Shown one piece after another: positions 17,446 to 34,095 of a DNA stretch of 64,000 bases. This DNA comes from Corylus avellana (Eukaryota; Streptophyta; Magnoliopsida; Fagales; Betulaceae). Position 1 is the first letter of the stretch; every line of letters starts with the position of its first letter. The position numbers and the translations under genes are program-made. The notes under the pieces are model-generated. The model was not told the DNA's origin and made no database searches. It saw nothing but the letters and a program-made list of their open reading frames with translations. Where the stretch lies: contig NC_081542.1 of assembly GCF_901000735.1 (NCBI RefSeq), positions 13,229,180 through 13,293,179 of the forward strand. Direction: 5' to 3'.

Positions 17446-18196
17446 AAAATATAAAAAAGCCCCTCAAACTATCAGTTGTTTGCAATATAGCCTTATAATA
17501 TTCGAAAGGTATTAAAGTAGCCTCTAAAACTACCAAAATGTATCAAAAATGCCTCTCATTTTTTTTATATTCCTATAATACCCCTATTCTTTTAACAAAT
17601 AAAATAATAAAATAATTGTAAAAAAAACAAAAAAAAATAGTGAAAAATACAAAAAACCAATGGGCGAATAAATACAAAAAAAATAAAAAATAAAATTGTT
17701 TGGAATAAATAAATAATTAGTCACTGTAGTTTGCCTAAATTATAAATTGCTTCATGTCGTATTAAAATAAAATCAATCGGCGAATAAAAACAAATTTTTA
17801 ACAGAATTTGAGTCCATGGACTAATTTTTTTTTTTTTTTTTTGGAATATCTCAAGAACTGTACATTTGATTTTACTTTAATACAACATGAATAGTCACTG
17901 TAGTTGCCTAAATTAGTCCCTGTAGTTGGCATAAATTATTTATTTATCCCAAAAAAACATTTTTTTTTTTTTTGTATTTATTCATCCATTGGTTTTTTTT
18001 GTATTTTAAAAAAAATTGTTTTTTTTTTTACAATTATTCTATTATTTTATTTGTTAAAAGAATAGGAGAATTATACGAATATAAAAAAACAAAAAAAAAG
18101 TGGCATTATTAATACATTTTGGTAGTTTGGAAGTTACTTTAATACTTTTTAAACATTGGAGGTTATATTCTAAACCGTCGCTTTTTTATATTTTTT
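17446..18196. mobile_element. Foldback element with long inverted arms
   Basis: The arms at about 17446-17625 and 18020-18196 are inverted copies, with words such as CTACCAAAATGTAT matching ATACATTTTGGTAG. The ends are AATATAAAAAAGC and GCTTTTTTATATT. The centre is AT-rich and non-coding. The same element is at 38119-38781, where the arms are better preserved. No clear target duplication is seen, so the superfamily is open. Confidence 0.5.
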
Positions 18197-18759
18197 CCTA
18201 GAAGATACTATATTATTTGTTATTGACCATCATACCCTCCAGCCGAAAGTGCAATTCTTCTCCATTTATGTTGCGCAACGTCTCAAATGTGAAAGTTTTT
18301 TAGTGTTCCCATTGGCTCAAACGTTGTAACTTGTAACCTTATTTTTCCCAAAGTCTAAACTCTATTTTTGCCCGTCTATTTAACCCGCCTAGCTCGATAT
18401 CATATTATCCAATGTGTGACTTTCAGTTTGGACTAGTAGTTACAGACATTGATTTGTTTAATTAGATTAAGTATTTGACGCCCGTTTGATACAATTATTG
18501 ATTTTTTTTTTTACCGTAATTTTAGATAAACCTGTCAACTAAATTCTGTTCATTTTCATTGATTGATGGCGTTCCTGAAACAGAGAAGAAGTGAACCGAC
18601 ATCTGTGGTTTCTAATTGGTAATTTCTGGGCAAATTTGGGGTTTTCCGGACATGGGTTTTCGACTTTTTGGTGCAAATTGAAAACCCATCGACGGATTTG
18701 TCAAATTCGATGAAAAGGTGATGGCATTGAAGTGATCGTATTGGCAGAAAGAGGCTCGT

Positions 18760-19822
18760 ATGGCGAACTTTCTTGGTGGGTTTGTATTGCCTCTGCTGCT
18801 CCTAACAGGTATGCTTTGCAATTGCAATCGTTCTTGTGGTTTTTTATTTACTTTTGTTTATTCGTATTGTTGTTGTATTAATATTTTTGTTAATATGAGT
18901 ATTATTTGGTTTTTAGTTTTATTACGATTATTACTGTTGGTTTTTTAGCTGCTTAATTGTGATAGGAAGATCATTTGGAGCGAGTGAGCTGGATGGTCCT
19001 ATTACTACTTTGTTCTTGAATTGAGCTAGATGATACAATTGCATTACAACCAAAATATATAGTAATTAAATTGCAAGCTTCGGTACTTATTTGTTGTAGG
19101 AAGTTACCCCTTTTCTCAAAAGTTTTAGCTAATAGGAAATTGGTAGACTTAATCATTTAAATTATATTCTAACACTCCCCCTCACATGAGTTCAAACTCC
19201 CCTTTAACAAGTGAGGTCCAACATTTGGAATTTTTAGTTGAATGGGGTGAATGATGGAAATAAGGTTCAAACATAAGACTCTGGCTCTGATATTAAATTA
19301 TCTCAAAAGCTTAAGCTAATAGGAAATTGTAGACTTAATCATTTCAATTATATTCTAACATGTTGTGTTTTCTACAGCAGTTTGAATGATCCTCTTTTGA
19401 TTTTTTCCATGGCAGTTTAAATGAATTATATCTGTACCATATTTGTATTAAATAAAAGTTGCCATTCTCTCTTACCATTTTTGAAATTTATGTATGGAAC
19501 TAGTTTGAATTGTCGTCTCATAGTCTTAGAGTGAAGAGCAATATTTCCTTCTTTAAGGTGCTGTCCTGTAGACAGAAAGGTTGCACGTACAGACACACAT
19601 TTGTATAAATATGTAAATTTCTTTCTTAGCTTCGTCGGCGAGTTGCTTTTGTCATAATTTCAGTGAATAGAACACATGTGTGGTTGCTTCACCTGAAGTA
19701 TTGTATTGATTTGACGTGTTTTCCCCTCCTTTTTGTTGCAGCTGCTGTAATCAACTGGAGTCTGATCTCTCTAGTTGATTTGATAGCTTTCCTTCTCGTT
19801 CAATATAATGCATCAAAAATAG
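18760..19822 (+). CDS. PIEZO: PIEZO channel, first two coding exons only (block B)
   Basis: Exon 1 (18760-18808) encodes [16 protein letters not shown] and exon 2 (19742-19822) encodes [27 protein letters not shown], both with GT-AG borders. They are the same as the first two exons of the long PIEZO gene at 39343. The copy ends in intron 2 at the N gap. Nothing in the two exons is broken. The upstream uORFs are also kept. I regard it as a fragment of a second haplotype of the same gene rather than a pseudogene. A real truncated duplicate is the alternative. Confidence 0.8.
19112..19360 (-). mobile_element. TRIM-like element in PIEZO intron 1 (block B)
   Basis: Two short direct LTR-like repeats sharing the words AGCTAATAGGAAATTG and GACTTAATCATTT flank a spacer of about 130 bp. 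The primer-binding word reads as a decayed TGGTATCAGAGCC. The family is the same as 53970-54248. The left border is approximate. Confidence 0.5.
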
Positions 19823-20046
19823 GTAAGCTGCTTTATGCAGTCTGAGTTCTATACTATTATTGTTCTTGCATGGTTTTAATGCCATATGCAATTATGCTTA
19901 TATGATGTTATCATTTGGAATCTTTTTCTCGGTTGGGCATTGTGGGTTTGGAGGAGCTTTTGTCAGGAAGGAACTGGAATGATTAGGAAAGATATAATAG
20001 AGGTTACATTTCTGGATAAGGAATGTAAGGAAATATGGAATGCATT

Positions 20047-20146
20047 NNNNNNNNNNNNNNNNNNNNNNNNNNNNNNNNNNNNNNNNNNNNNNNNNNNNNN
20101 NNNNNNNNNNNNNNNNNNNNNNNNNNNNNNNNNNNNNNNNNNNNNN
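20047..20146. other. Assembly gap, 100 N
   Basis: Exactly 100 N. It joins PIEZO intron 2 (block B) to the interior of a LINE, with no shared sequence across it. Confidence 0.95.
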
Positions 20147-21203
20147 TGATCAAAGCTAAGGATGGAGATCAAGAAGGTGGGTGGTGCACGAAGGAGGCTT
20201 CGGGCCCTCATGGTGTGGGTCTATGGAAGCATATTCGTAAAGGGTGGAATTTCTTTGCCAAAGGTATTCGATTTGAGGTGGGGGAGGGTTCGAAAGTTCG
20301 ATTTTGGCATGATATTTGGTGTGGGGACAACTCCTTGAAGCAAGCTTTTCCATCCTTATACAGTATCGCTAGACACAAAGAAGCTTGGGTGAAGGATAAT
20401 TTTATTGGGAGGAATGGGGTGGTTGAGTGGAATGTCATTTTCGTGCGATCGGTTCAAGATTGGGAGATGGACTTGATTTCTCCTTTTTTTGATCGGTTGT
20501 ATTCTTGCAAGGTTTCCTTAGGCAATGCAGATCGTATTTGTTGGTCTTCTTCCAAGAAAGGCAAGTTCGAGGTTAAGTCGTTCTATAAGGCCTTGTCTTC
20601 TTCTTCTCACGAGGAGTTTCCTTGGAAGAGCATCTGGCGTACTAAGGCGCCTCAGCGGGTGGCTTTTTTCGGATGGACTGCGGCCTTGGGCAAAACTTTG
20701 ACGCATGATATGCTGCGTAAGAGGAACATAGTGGTTATGGAGTGGTGTTGTATGTGCAAGAAGACCGGAGAGTCAGTCGATCACCTTCTTCTCCACTGTA
20801 AGCTTGCGAGTGCTCTTTGGCACATGATTTTTCAGCGATTTGGGTTGCATTGGGTCATGCCGTGCAGGGTGAGGGATTTGTTTGCTAGCTGGTGGTCGGG
20901 AGGACGTACTCGAAGTGCGGTTGTGTGGAAGATGATCCCTCTGTGTCTTATGTGGTGTATTTGGAGTGAAAGAAATGCTAGATGTTTTGATAATTCCACT
21001 AGGACCATAGAGGATTTGACTCATTTCTTCTTATTTACGCTTTACTCTTGGACGGCCGCTTGGCTAGCTCCTTTAGTGATTAGCTTCTCTGATTTTCTTT
21101 TTCATTTCTCCCCCTCCTAGGCGCTCTCTGTTTTACACTTCCCGTGTATATGGGTTGCGCCCCTCTGCGCTTTTTATATCATGATTACTTATCAAAAAAA
21201 AAA
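20147..21203 (+). mobile_element. LINE (L1-type) 3' part, 5' cut by gap
   Basis: An open frame from the gap to TAG at 21120 encodes the C-terminal region of a plant LINE reverse transcriptase polyprotein. It has VRFWHDIWCGD, then the zf-RVT zinc-binding stretch [19 protein letters not shown] (CxxC...HxxxxC), then LCLMWCIWSERNAR. After the stop comes a 3' UTR ending ATTACTTATC plus an A tail at about 21195-21203, directly against an (AT)n tract. The frame has no internal stop over 320 codons, so insertion is fairly recent. A sister copy lies at 45656-47100 on the other strand. Block A has no LINE at the matching place. Confidence 0.85.
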
Positions 21204-21220
21204 TATATATATATATATAT

Positions 21221-27275
<6,055 letters not shown>

Positions 27276-27540
27276 TTTTTCTCACCGAGTAGTAAGTTCT
27301 AGCACCTGCCACATTTCCTCTTTTATATGGTCCATGCGATCTCTGAAATGCGAACCGTCGTTTTTGCGTTACCAACTTTGGTAAAGCTGTTTACTTTTGT
27401 GGCAACCTTGCATGTGTTAAGTCGACTAAAGTCGACGTAACATGCTTTTTAAATATTTGCAAAAAATAATATTATATAATACATATTTTTACATATAAAA
27501 ATATAATTTATAGCAATATTCTTCTTCAAACTAACAACTT
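27276..27540. promoter_or_regulatory. Divergent ABP1 / MTERF4 intergenic region
   Basis: Between the ABP1 start codon (minus strand) and the apparent MTERF4 leader there are only about 250-300 bp. They hold an AT-rich stretch at 27445-27515 that could supply TATA-like words for either side. They also hold a symmetric GTCGACTAAAGTCGAC at 27421-27436, two self-complementary hexamers 4 bp apart. No transcription start is proven. Confidence 0.4.
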
Positions 27541-28703
27541 CTTTAAACCTTACCCTCTCTCTGAACCCGACCTTCGCCTCCGGCTCTAAAGCTCTGGTTA
27601 TCCTCCAGCGACCGGAGACCGCTAACTCCGGGGAATTTCACTGACAGGTTGCCCTTTTGTCTTCATCTTATTGTTTGCTATTTCGGAAATTAAGGGTTTT
27701 AGCTAATGATATTCTGCCAGCGAATTGTTTGGTTGCTGAGAAAATGAAGATAAAGAAGGGAACGTAAAAGAAAAATAGTTTGAATTTTACTATTGGTTTT
27801 TTTAAAAAAAAATCTTTTGGAGCCCAAGAATGTCTGAGCATTTTTATCTAATACTTGTTCTGAGTTTAGAGTTTATAGCTGAAAAATACTAGTATTAGAA
27901 GTGAGAAGCAGTGGTCTGTTTGGTTTCTGAGAAAATCTATGAAGTGAGGACCTTAGAGAAAGGTAAAACTTCCACTGAACTGAGCTTAACGCTGCTATAT
28001 GGCTTCGTTGGATTGGGTTTCCATTCTTGTCTTTTCACTGTGATATTGCTTCATCGAGGGTGGGGGATGGGGTTGGTTTGTCACCAAATTGATTTTGGTT
28101 GAGCTCATGTGTTTATCGTGTGGTTCGCTTTGATTCTATTGCTTGAGTTCATAAATCGACAATTAAGGAAGCATGAATCCTTAGTACAACTTGCTTAGGT
28201 TAGGTTGTCGCAACAACTAAAAGTGGAACTGGCTAAGGAGCTCAGGCAGATTGATTTCTTGGTTTTGACGACTCTTAGAATTGACCCGTGTTCCTTTGTA
28301 TTCAAGGGTGCCTTACGTTTTTATGATATTTTTTCAATTGCCTATATATATATAAAAGAATTGACCCGTGTAATAGATAATGGTTTTGAGCTCGTTTGTT
28401 TATTCTCAGGAGACCATTGTTCGGGAATTAGCAGTTTTTAGGCATTCTAGACACAACTTCCCTGTTACCATTTTTACCATCATACTGCAAGATTCTATTT
28501 CCTTTCTAAAAAGAAGAAAAAAGAAAGAAAGTAAGGAGTTAGTTTTCTTATCTGTTCTTTTTTGTTTCTGAGGTTTTATCTGATCCTAGTAATTACCACC
28601 ATCACTTTGTTATAACTTATTTTGTACATGAAGAGCATAAGTTTTAAACTTTGATTATAAATTATCTTTGTGCAGATTCACTGGTATTACAAACATTTGA
28701 AAT
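27541..28703 (+). other. MTERF4 5' UTR with a leader intron
   Basis: A likely non-coding first exon ends CACTGACAG at 27647, followed by GTTGCCC. The next acceptor TTTGTGCAG at 28675 opens the exon that carries the ATG at 28704. The intron would be 27648-28675. It is inferred from splice-site words only. The 5' end is not visible. Confidence 0.5.
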
Positions 28704-30278
28704 ATGACGATCAGAAGCTATGCTGGCATTACAAAACCTGGATTTTTGCTTGTACATTCAGAGTTACCTACTCTTTCTCTCCTCAAGCCCAAGTTAACTT
28801 CTTTATCAACTCTTAAGGTACCAGGTAACCACGAGAGAAGAATAGGGTTGATTACAAGATTTCAGTGCTCTGTTGCTGATAGAACATTTGCATCTAGTTC
28901 TGTTGATTCATCAGTGTCCAAGCCAGGTGCCACCCATTTGGGTCGGAAACAAGGAGGTTTCTCATCACTGTATAGTCGTCCTAGTTTATCAGAAATGAAA
29001 AATGAGAAAATTGCAAATCGTGCAAGGGTTTATGAGTTCTTGCGAGGAATTGGCATCGTTCCTGATGAGCTTGACGGCTTGGAGCTTCCTGTGACAGCTG
29101 AGGTTATGAGGGAACGTGTTGATTTTCTTCACAAATTAGGGCTTACCGTTGAAGACATTAACAACTATCCTCTTGTTCTTGGCTGCAGTGTAAAGAAAAA
29201 TATGGTCCCTGTTCTTGATTATCTTGGAAAATTGGGTGTTAGGAAATCCACTTTCACTGATTTCTTGAGAAGATACCCACAAGTTCTCCATGCTAGTGTT
29301 GTTGTTGACCTTGCACCAGTGGTTGCGTATCTTCAAGGGATGGATATCAAGCCAAATGATATTCCTCGTGTTCTTGAGAGATATCCAGAAGTATTGGGAT
29401 TCAAGCTTGAGGGGACCATGAGCACATCAGTGGCCTATTTGGTTGGAATTGGCGTTGCAAGAAGAGAAATTGGTGGGGTTTTAACTAGATACCCTGAGAT
29501 TTTAGGCATGCGAGTAGGCAGGGTGATCAAACCTTTCGTGGAGTATCTGGAAAGCTTGGGCATACCAAGATTAGCTGTGGCTAGACTGATAGAGAAGCAG
29601 CCTCATATCCTAGGGTTTGGGTTGGAGGAGAGGGTAAAACCAAATGTCAAATCCCTTTTAGAGTTTAATGTTAGAGAAGCATTACTTCCTTCTGTAGTAG
29701 CACAGTATCCTGAGATTATAGGACTTGACTTGAAGCCGAAGCTTGTCAGTCAACAGAGTTTGCTAAATTCGATTATTGATGTCGGTCCTGAGGATTTTGG
29801 CAGAGTTGTTGAGAAGATGCCACAGGTTGTTAGTCTCAGTAGTACACCTGCGAGAAGGCATGTGGATTTTCTAAAGAATTGTGGATTCTCCTTGCAACAA
29901 GTGAGGAAGATGGTGGTGTACTGTCCCCAACTGCTTGCTTTGAATCTCAACATCATGAAACTTAACTTTGATTACTTTCAAATGGAGATGAAAAGGCCTC
30001 TGGATGACTTGGTTATGTTCCCTGCATTCTTTACTTTTGGTCTGGAGTCCACCATAAAACCGAGACACAGGATGGTTGCAAAGAAGGGGTTAAAATGTTC
30101 TCTAGCATGGCTTCTTAATTGCTCTGATGAGAAGTTTGAGGAACGGATGAGCTACGACACTATTGACATGGAGGAGATGGAAACAGAGCCATCATTTGAC
30201 ATGAATACACTAATGGAACCAAGGAGTGATGAGTCAACTTCTGATTACGATGAGGACAGTGACGATGACTATGTGTAG
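28704..30278 (+). CDS. MTERF4: Plastid mTERF4 (BSM/RUG2 type) organelle RNA factor
   Basis: A member of the mitochondrial transcription termination factor family. Plant mTERF4 proteins act in chloroplasts, where they promote group II intron splicing and are needed for plastid gene expression and leaf development. It is a single coding exon of 524 residues, close to Arabidopsis MTERF4. Residues 1 to about 60 are Ser/Thr/basic-rich, as in a transit peptide. From about 105 to 440 come tandem helical mTERF repeats with the signature of Pro followed by a hydrophobic block: NYPLVLGCS, RYPQVLHAS, RYPEVLGFK, RYPEILGMR, KQPHILGFG, QYPEIIGLD, KMPQVVSLS, YCPQLLALN. The acidic tail (MNTLMEPRSDE... DEDSDDDYV) is typical of the MTERF4 branch. 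The frame is intact. Paralogue choice is from memory of that tail and length. Confidence 0.88.
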   Translation: MTIRSYAGITKPGFLLVHSELPTLSLLKPKLTSLSTLKVPGNHERRIGLITRFQCSVADRTFASSSVDSSVSKPGATHLGRKQGGFSSLYSRPSLSEMKNEKIANRARVYEFLRGIGIVPDELDGLELPVTAEVMRERVDFLHKLGLTVEDINNYPLVLGCSVKKNMVPVLDYLGKLGVRKSTFTDFLRRYPQVLHASVVVDLAPVVAYLQGMDIKPNDIPRVLERYPEVLGFKLEGTMSTSVAYLVGIGVARREIGGVLTRYPEILGMRVGRVIKPFVEYLESLGIPRLAVARLIEKQPHILGFGLEERVKPNVKSLLEFNVREALLPSVVAQYPEIIGLDLKPKLVSQQSLLNSIIDVGPEDFGRVVEKMPQVVSLSSTPARRHVDFLKNCGFSLQQVRKMVVYCPQLLALNLNIMKLNFDYFQMEMKRPLDDLVMFPAFFTFGLESTIKPRHRMVAKKGLKCSLAWLLNCSDEKFEERMSYDTIDMEEMETEPSFDMNTLMEPRSDESTSDYDEDSDDDYV

Positions 30279-31827
30279 AATCAGGTGTCAGCTTCAGCCA
30301 ATGGTGTGATGTGGAAAATCTTGGCTTTCACAAACTGGATCTTCGTGCTGACTGTTTAAATGCAATATTAAAATGGTAAACTTCTTTACTATAAGTATTC
30401 CTTTTTTAAAAAAAAAAAAAAATTTATTGTTTTGAGTGTTTACATATAATGGATCGGAGTCTGGTGCTTACATTTCTTTTTAGGTCCCTTTCTTAAGGCT
30501 ATTGTCAAGTCTAAATATGTCATTGGATACCATTCATGTAGAGCACTTGGAAAGCATAATTGATCTTGTAAACTTTCAATATCCAAGAACTGAGATATGG
30601 TCTTAATGCTTTGCTCAATTGCTCTACATCAAATGTAGAGATACTAAAAAAGAAAGCAAGCTAAAGTTAGGTTTGCAGATTAAGTGACAGAGGAGGACAG
30701 ATAGGGAGTGGACAGTCCAAAGTTAAGAAGATATGAAAATAAAATCAGTTGGTTCTTCAAAGGGAAAATTAATGCATGGCAAAGGCTTGATCTTGGCCAA
30801 AACATGTTCTTCCTTTTTTTTTTTTTTTGGGAGAGGGCAATATATAATTTAGAAGTTGAATAAAGATTTGATAAGGCTACAATGAGTTTGTAGGCGCTAA
30901 TGCATTGGTTTTGTTTTTGAGAGCGTCCGCGCTCACTTCTCTCCCAAGACTCTGCTTTTTGATGGACTGGTTGATAACCTTTTTGTTTGGTCTTTTTCTT
31001 GCTCTTTAGGTCTGCATTTAACAAAAAAGAAAAAACATAGCAGATGCTGCAACCAAGATACTTTTCAAGGAACATAACTAACAGGATTGGCGAAGGCATG
31101 TTGCTTTTTATATTGCTTTAAATAGTCTATGGCATGGTTTTTGCGACATATTAGTGTACAGATTCAAAGACCTTGGCTAGTTATGGTTAAGGCATATTGC
31201 TACTAGTACTCTCTCTGCAGTCATAAGCACATTCATAACTGGCTCTTGTTTGGCTGGTTGTTTTGAAAGGATCTCCAGCAGCCAATTATAGCAGTCTTTC
31301 TTTCTTTTTCAGTTCTTAGCTTCTTGCTTCTCTCTCTCTCTCTCTCTCACGCCCTGCGCGCACACACACAGAGGATTGTGTACTGACCAGATTTATTCTT
31401 GCTTTTCAGCCAGATGCAGATGGAACCTTGCTGCTTCTGATGGCATTCGTTGTCTTCGTGATGTGTATAGGTTTTGTTTGGAAAGCTGGAGGATCCTGAT
31501 GGGTGGATACCGTAATACAATGAATACTATATCTGTTGTCTTCATCCTTTTCTTTACTAGTATGGTGTGTATCTCCCTTTAGAGCAGAGGTCCTTTTAAA
31601 GGTTAGCTACTATGTTGTACATGTAGAGAAACATCTTGCAACTTTTGACCCGTTGTTTCTGTTAGAATTTCAGTATCAGTTCTGAATTTCAATGAATCTA
31701 GTGTTTTCAGATATTAATTGAAAGAACTATTTAAAAAATAATAATTGAACTCTTTGTACTTGTGATGCCTACATCATTTTGAGAAAGGCTACTCTTACTA
31801 AATTTTTTTTCTCAAAAGTTGGTTCTC
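30279..31827. other. MTERF4 3' flank and intergenic spacer
   Basis: Probable MTERF4 3' UTR to about 30430, then no supported gene. A (CT)n tract of about 22 bases lies near 31329-31350, followed by CACACACA. Short open frames at 30680-31099 (minus) and 31376-31582 (plus) show no family signal. Confidence 0.4.
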
Positions 31828-31845
31828 AATTCATCATCACTTGTG

Positions 31846-32910
31846 GATGCGAAATTTGGAAGTTTTTTTTTGGGGGGGTTGGTGTTCCTTGGAGCTGGGA
31901 GGTTCTTTTGGGGTGGGGTTATGGAAGAACATTAGGAAAGGGTGGGACACCTTCAAAGGGTTTACTCGGATCGAGGTAGGGGATGGGACTAGGGTTCGAT
32001 TCGGGCATGATTTGTGGTGTGGTGATGTGGCTCTCAAGATAGCTTTTCCAAGCTTATTCAGTATTGCTAGTGCAAAGGAAGCCCCAGTTGCGGCGCACTT
32101 GGAGGTGATGGGTGACTCTAACCAGTAGAATGTTAGTTTTTCTAGAGAAGCTCATGACTGGGAGGTGGATGTATTGGCCTCTTTCTTTCAGGTGTTACAG
32201 TTTGCTTGAGTGAATCGAGGGTGTGAAGATAGATTGCGGTGGAAATCTTCCAAAAAAGGCCGTTTCAAGGTCAAGCTCTTTTACGCTTCCTTGGCGCGTT
32301 CTAAAGGGAGGGAATTCCCTTGGAAGAGCGTGTGGCGAACTCAAGCTCCTCCAAGGGCGAGTTTCTTTGTGTGGACGGCGGCTTTGGGCAAAATCCTAAC
32401 CCTAGATAACCTCAGAAACCGACAAGTAATTGTGACGAATAGGTGTTATTTATGTAAGAGGAATGAGGAGACGGTGGATCATCTTCTCTTGCATTGTGAG
32501 GTGGCTTATGCTTTGTGGTGTGCTTTCTTTGGTCGGTTTGGATTGTCTTGGGTGATGCCGAGACGGGTTTCGGATTTACTCGCCTGTTGGTAGTCTTCGG
32601 GGAGGAGGAGGAGTGCAGCGGTTTGGAAGATGGTGCCTACTTGTTTCTTTTGGTGTTTATGGAGGGAAATAAACAATAGATGCTTTGAGGATTTGGAGGG
32701 GACTTTGGAAGATATCTTAGCTTCTTGCTTTCATACTTTGTATCTTTGGACCATTGTGCATGTCTTTCCGGTGTCGATTAGTTATAATGATTTTCTTGCT
32801 TGATTTTCCCTTTCTAATTAAGTGATCCTGTTGTATACTCCCAATATACTCCGGGGCGTCTTTACGCTTTTCAATAAAACTTTTTATTACTTATCAAAAA
32901 AAAAAAAAAA
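31846..32910 (+). mobile_element. 5'-truncated degenerate LINE with target-site duplication
   Basis: The same LINE group as 20147-21203. It has GVGLWKNIRKGWDTF, then VRFGHDLWCGD, later [18 protein letters not shown] and a tail ending ATTACTTATC plus about 15 A. Frameshifts and stops (for example near 32128 and 32593) break the frame. A 17-bp direct repeat starting ATTCATCATC flanks it at 31829-31845 and 32911-32927, so the borders are firm. Confidence 0.88.
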
Positions 32911-32927
32911 ATTCATCATCACTTGTG

Positions 32928-34095
32928 ATCTACTATTTTGAAAAATAAAAATTTGCTGGGTGTAGCATTTCTTGTTTTGCTTTTTGCTAATAAAGCTATG
33001 ATTATTACTCCTAAGTTGATGTAATAATCACAAACAACACAGCTAATGCAAGATCAGAAGGGACTAGAATTCTCTCCATTTCAAATAATAATTTCATAGT
33101 TCAAATTATATTTAATAACATCTAAAGGTGTACATAGTAACACGTTTAAAATTTTTAAATAACATGTTAATTTAATCAATATATATACCGTTAGATGCTG
33201 TAAAATCTAATTTGAACCATAAAATCGTTTCTCTCAATTCAAATAAAATGGAAGGAACCTTACTCGGCTACTCCCATTAGAATAGCCTCAACCACCGCCG
33301 TTGACAACACCAAAAAGCCATTTATTAATCTTCTACATCCTCCACCTCTGTTTTGTCTCTGCTCTTGCAAATATCACAACGGCTACCACCACTTTGGTCC
33401 AGGGCAGCCATCCCTCCACCTCTTCTCCCAGAAATCCAATTACTGCTAGTAGTGCAACAGAACCTATACCCTGCCACCCCTGCATCTATGATAGATACTG
33501 TTTTTGCCAGTATTGTCAACATTATACCAACATGATTTCTTCTGTTCCTTTTTTTTTTTTTTTTAAAAAAAAAGTTTTTTAAGCCAGATATTGTTTTCAC
33601 AATGTGGTCATTAATATTATTCCAAGTGTTAGTAGTATTAGTATAATGAATAGTTGCAGCTGCAACAGCATTGCCGTAAACTTGTGAAGAAAAAAAAAAC
33701 AGTATTTCAGGACTCGCCATAAACAAATCTTTTGAATTAACTTCTCTAAATGAGCTTTTGAACCCTATACATGTATCCATCCATCCCAAGACTACACATC
33801 CCAAACACGAATAAAAACAGAGGAGGAGAACAAGAAATCATGTCAATATTTTCTGTCGGTATATTCAGTACATAATTAGAAGGAAATGAAGGTGTCTCTC
33901 AGTCTCTGTTTTGCCTGTGGGGCAAGCCCTATGGCATGCTGATTCACAAAATCATCTTCATCTTGGTAGTAAGTTGAGCAACAATGGGCTTTAAGAAATT
34001 TCTTGTCAGACACGCATCACAAGCTATAAATTTGAGAATCATGTGTAGGTGATGAGATTATCAATCAAATTGAAGACAGCCATCACATTGAATTC
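32928..34095. other. Intergenic spacer, no supported gene
   Basis: Open frames overlap at 33301-33582 (plus) and 33325-33804 (minus), but both run through a homopolymer T/A tract near 33550-33575 and match no family I recognise. The last 150 bases are probably 3' UTR of the next (minus-strand) gene. Confidence 0.35.

Larger units (their letters stand above)
15796..20046. repeat. Block B: near-identical to 36871-40632
   Basis: Matches block B' throughout, apart from a MITE present only here (16591-17147), a SINE present only in B' (37748-37884) and small indels. It contains the PIEZO upstream region, coding exons 1 and 2 and part of intron 2. It is bounded by N gaps on both sides, so it is a separate 4.25-kb contig. 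Confidence 0.9.

Noticed and set aside
18760..19822. PIEZO pseudogene
   Set aside because: The two exons and splice sites are intact and the copy ends at an N gap, so truncation is explained by the assembly.
20147..21120. Possible host gene with a zinc-finger domain
   Set aside because: The zf-RVT domain, A-tailed 3' end and sister copies elsewhere in the window show it is a LINE polyprotein.
30680..31099. A 139-codon minus-strand open frame after MTERF4
   Set aside because: Low-complexity Lys runs, no family resemblance, and no splice context.
33301..33804. Overlapping open frames on both strands
   Set aside because: Both pass through a poly-T/poly-A tract and neither shows recognisable domains or splice structure. 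Possibly a decayed gene, but not supportable.
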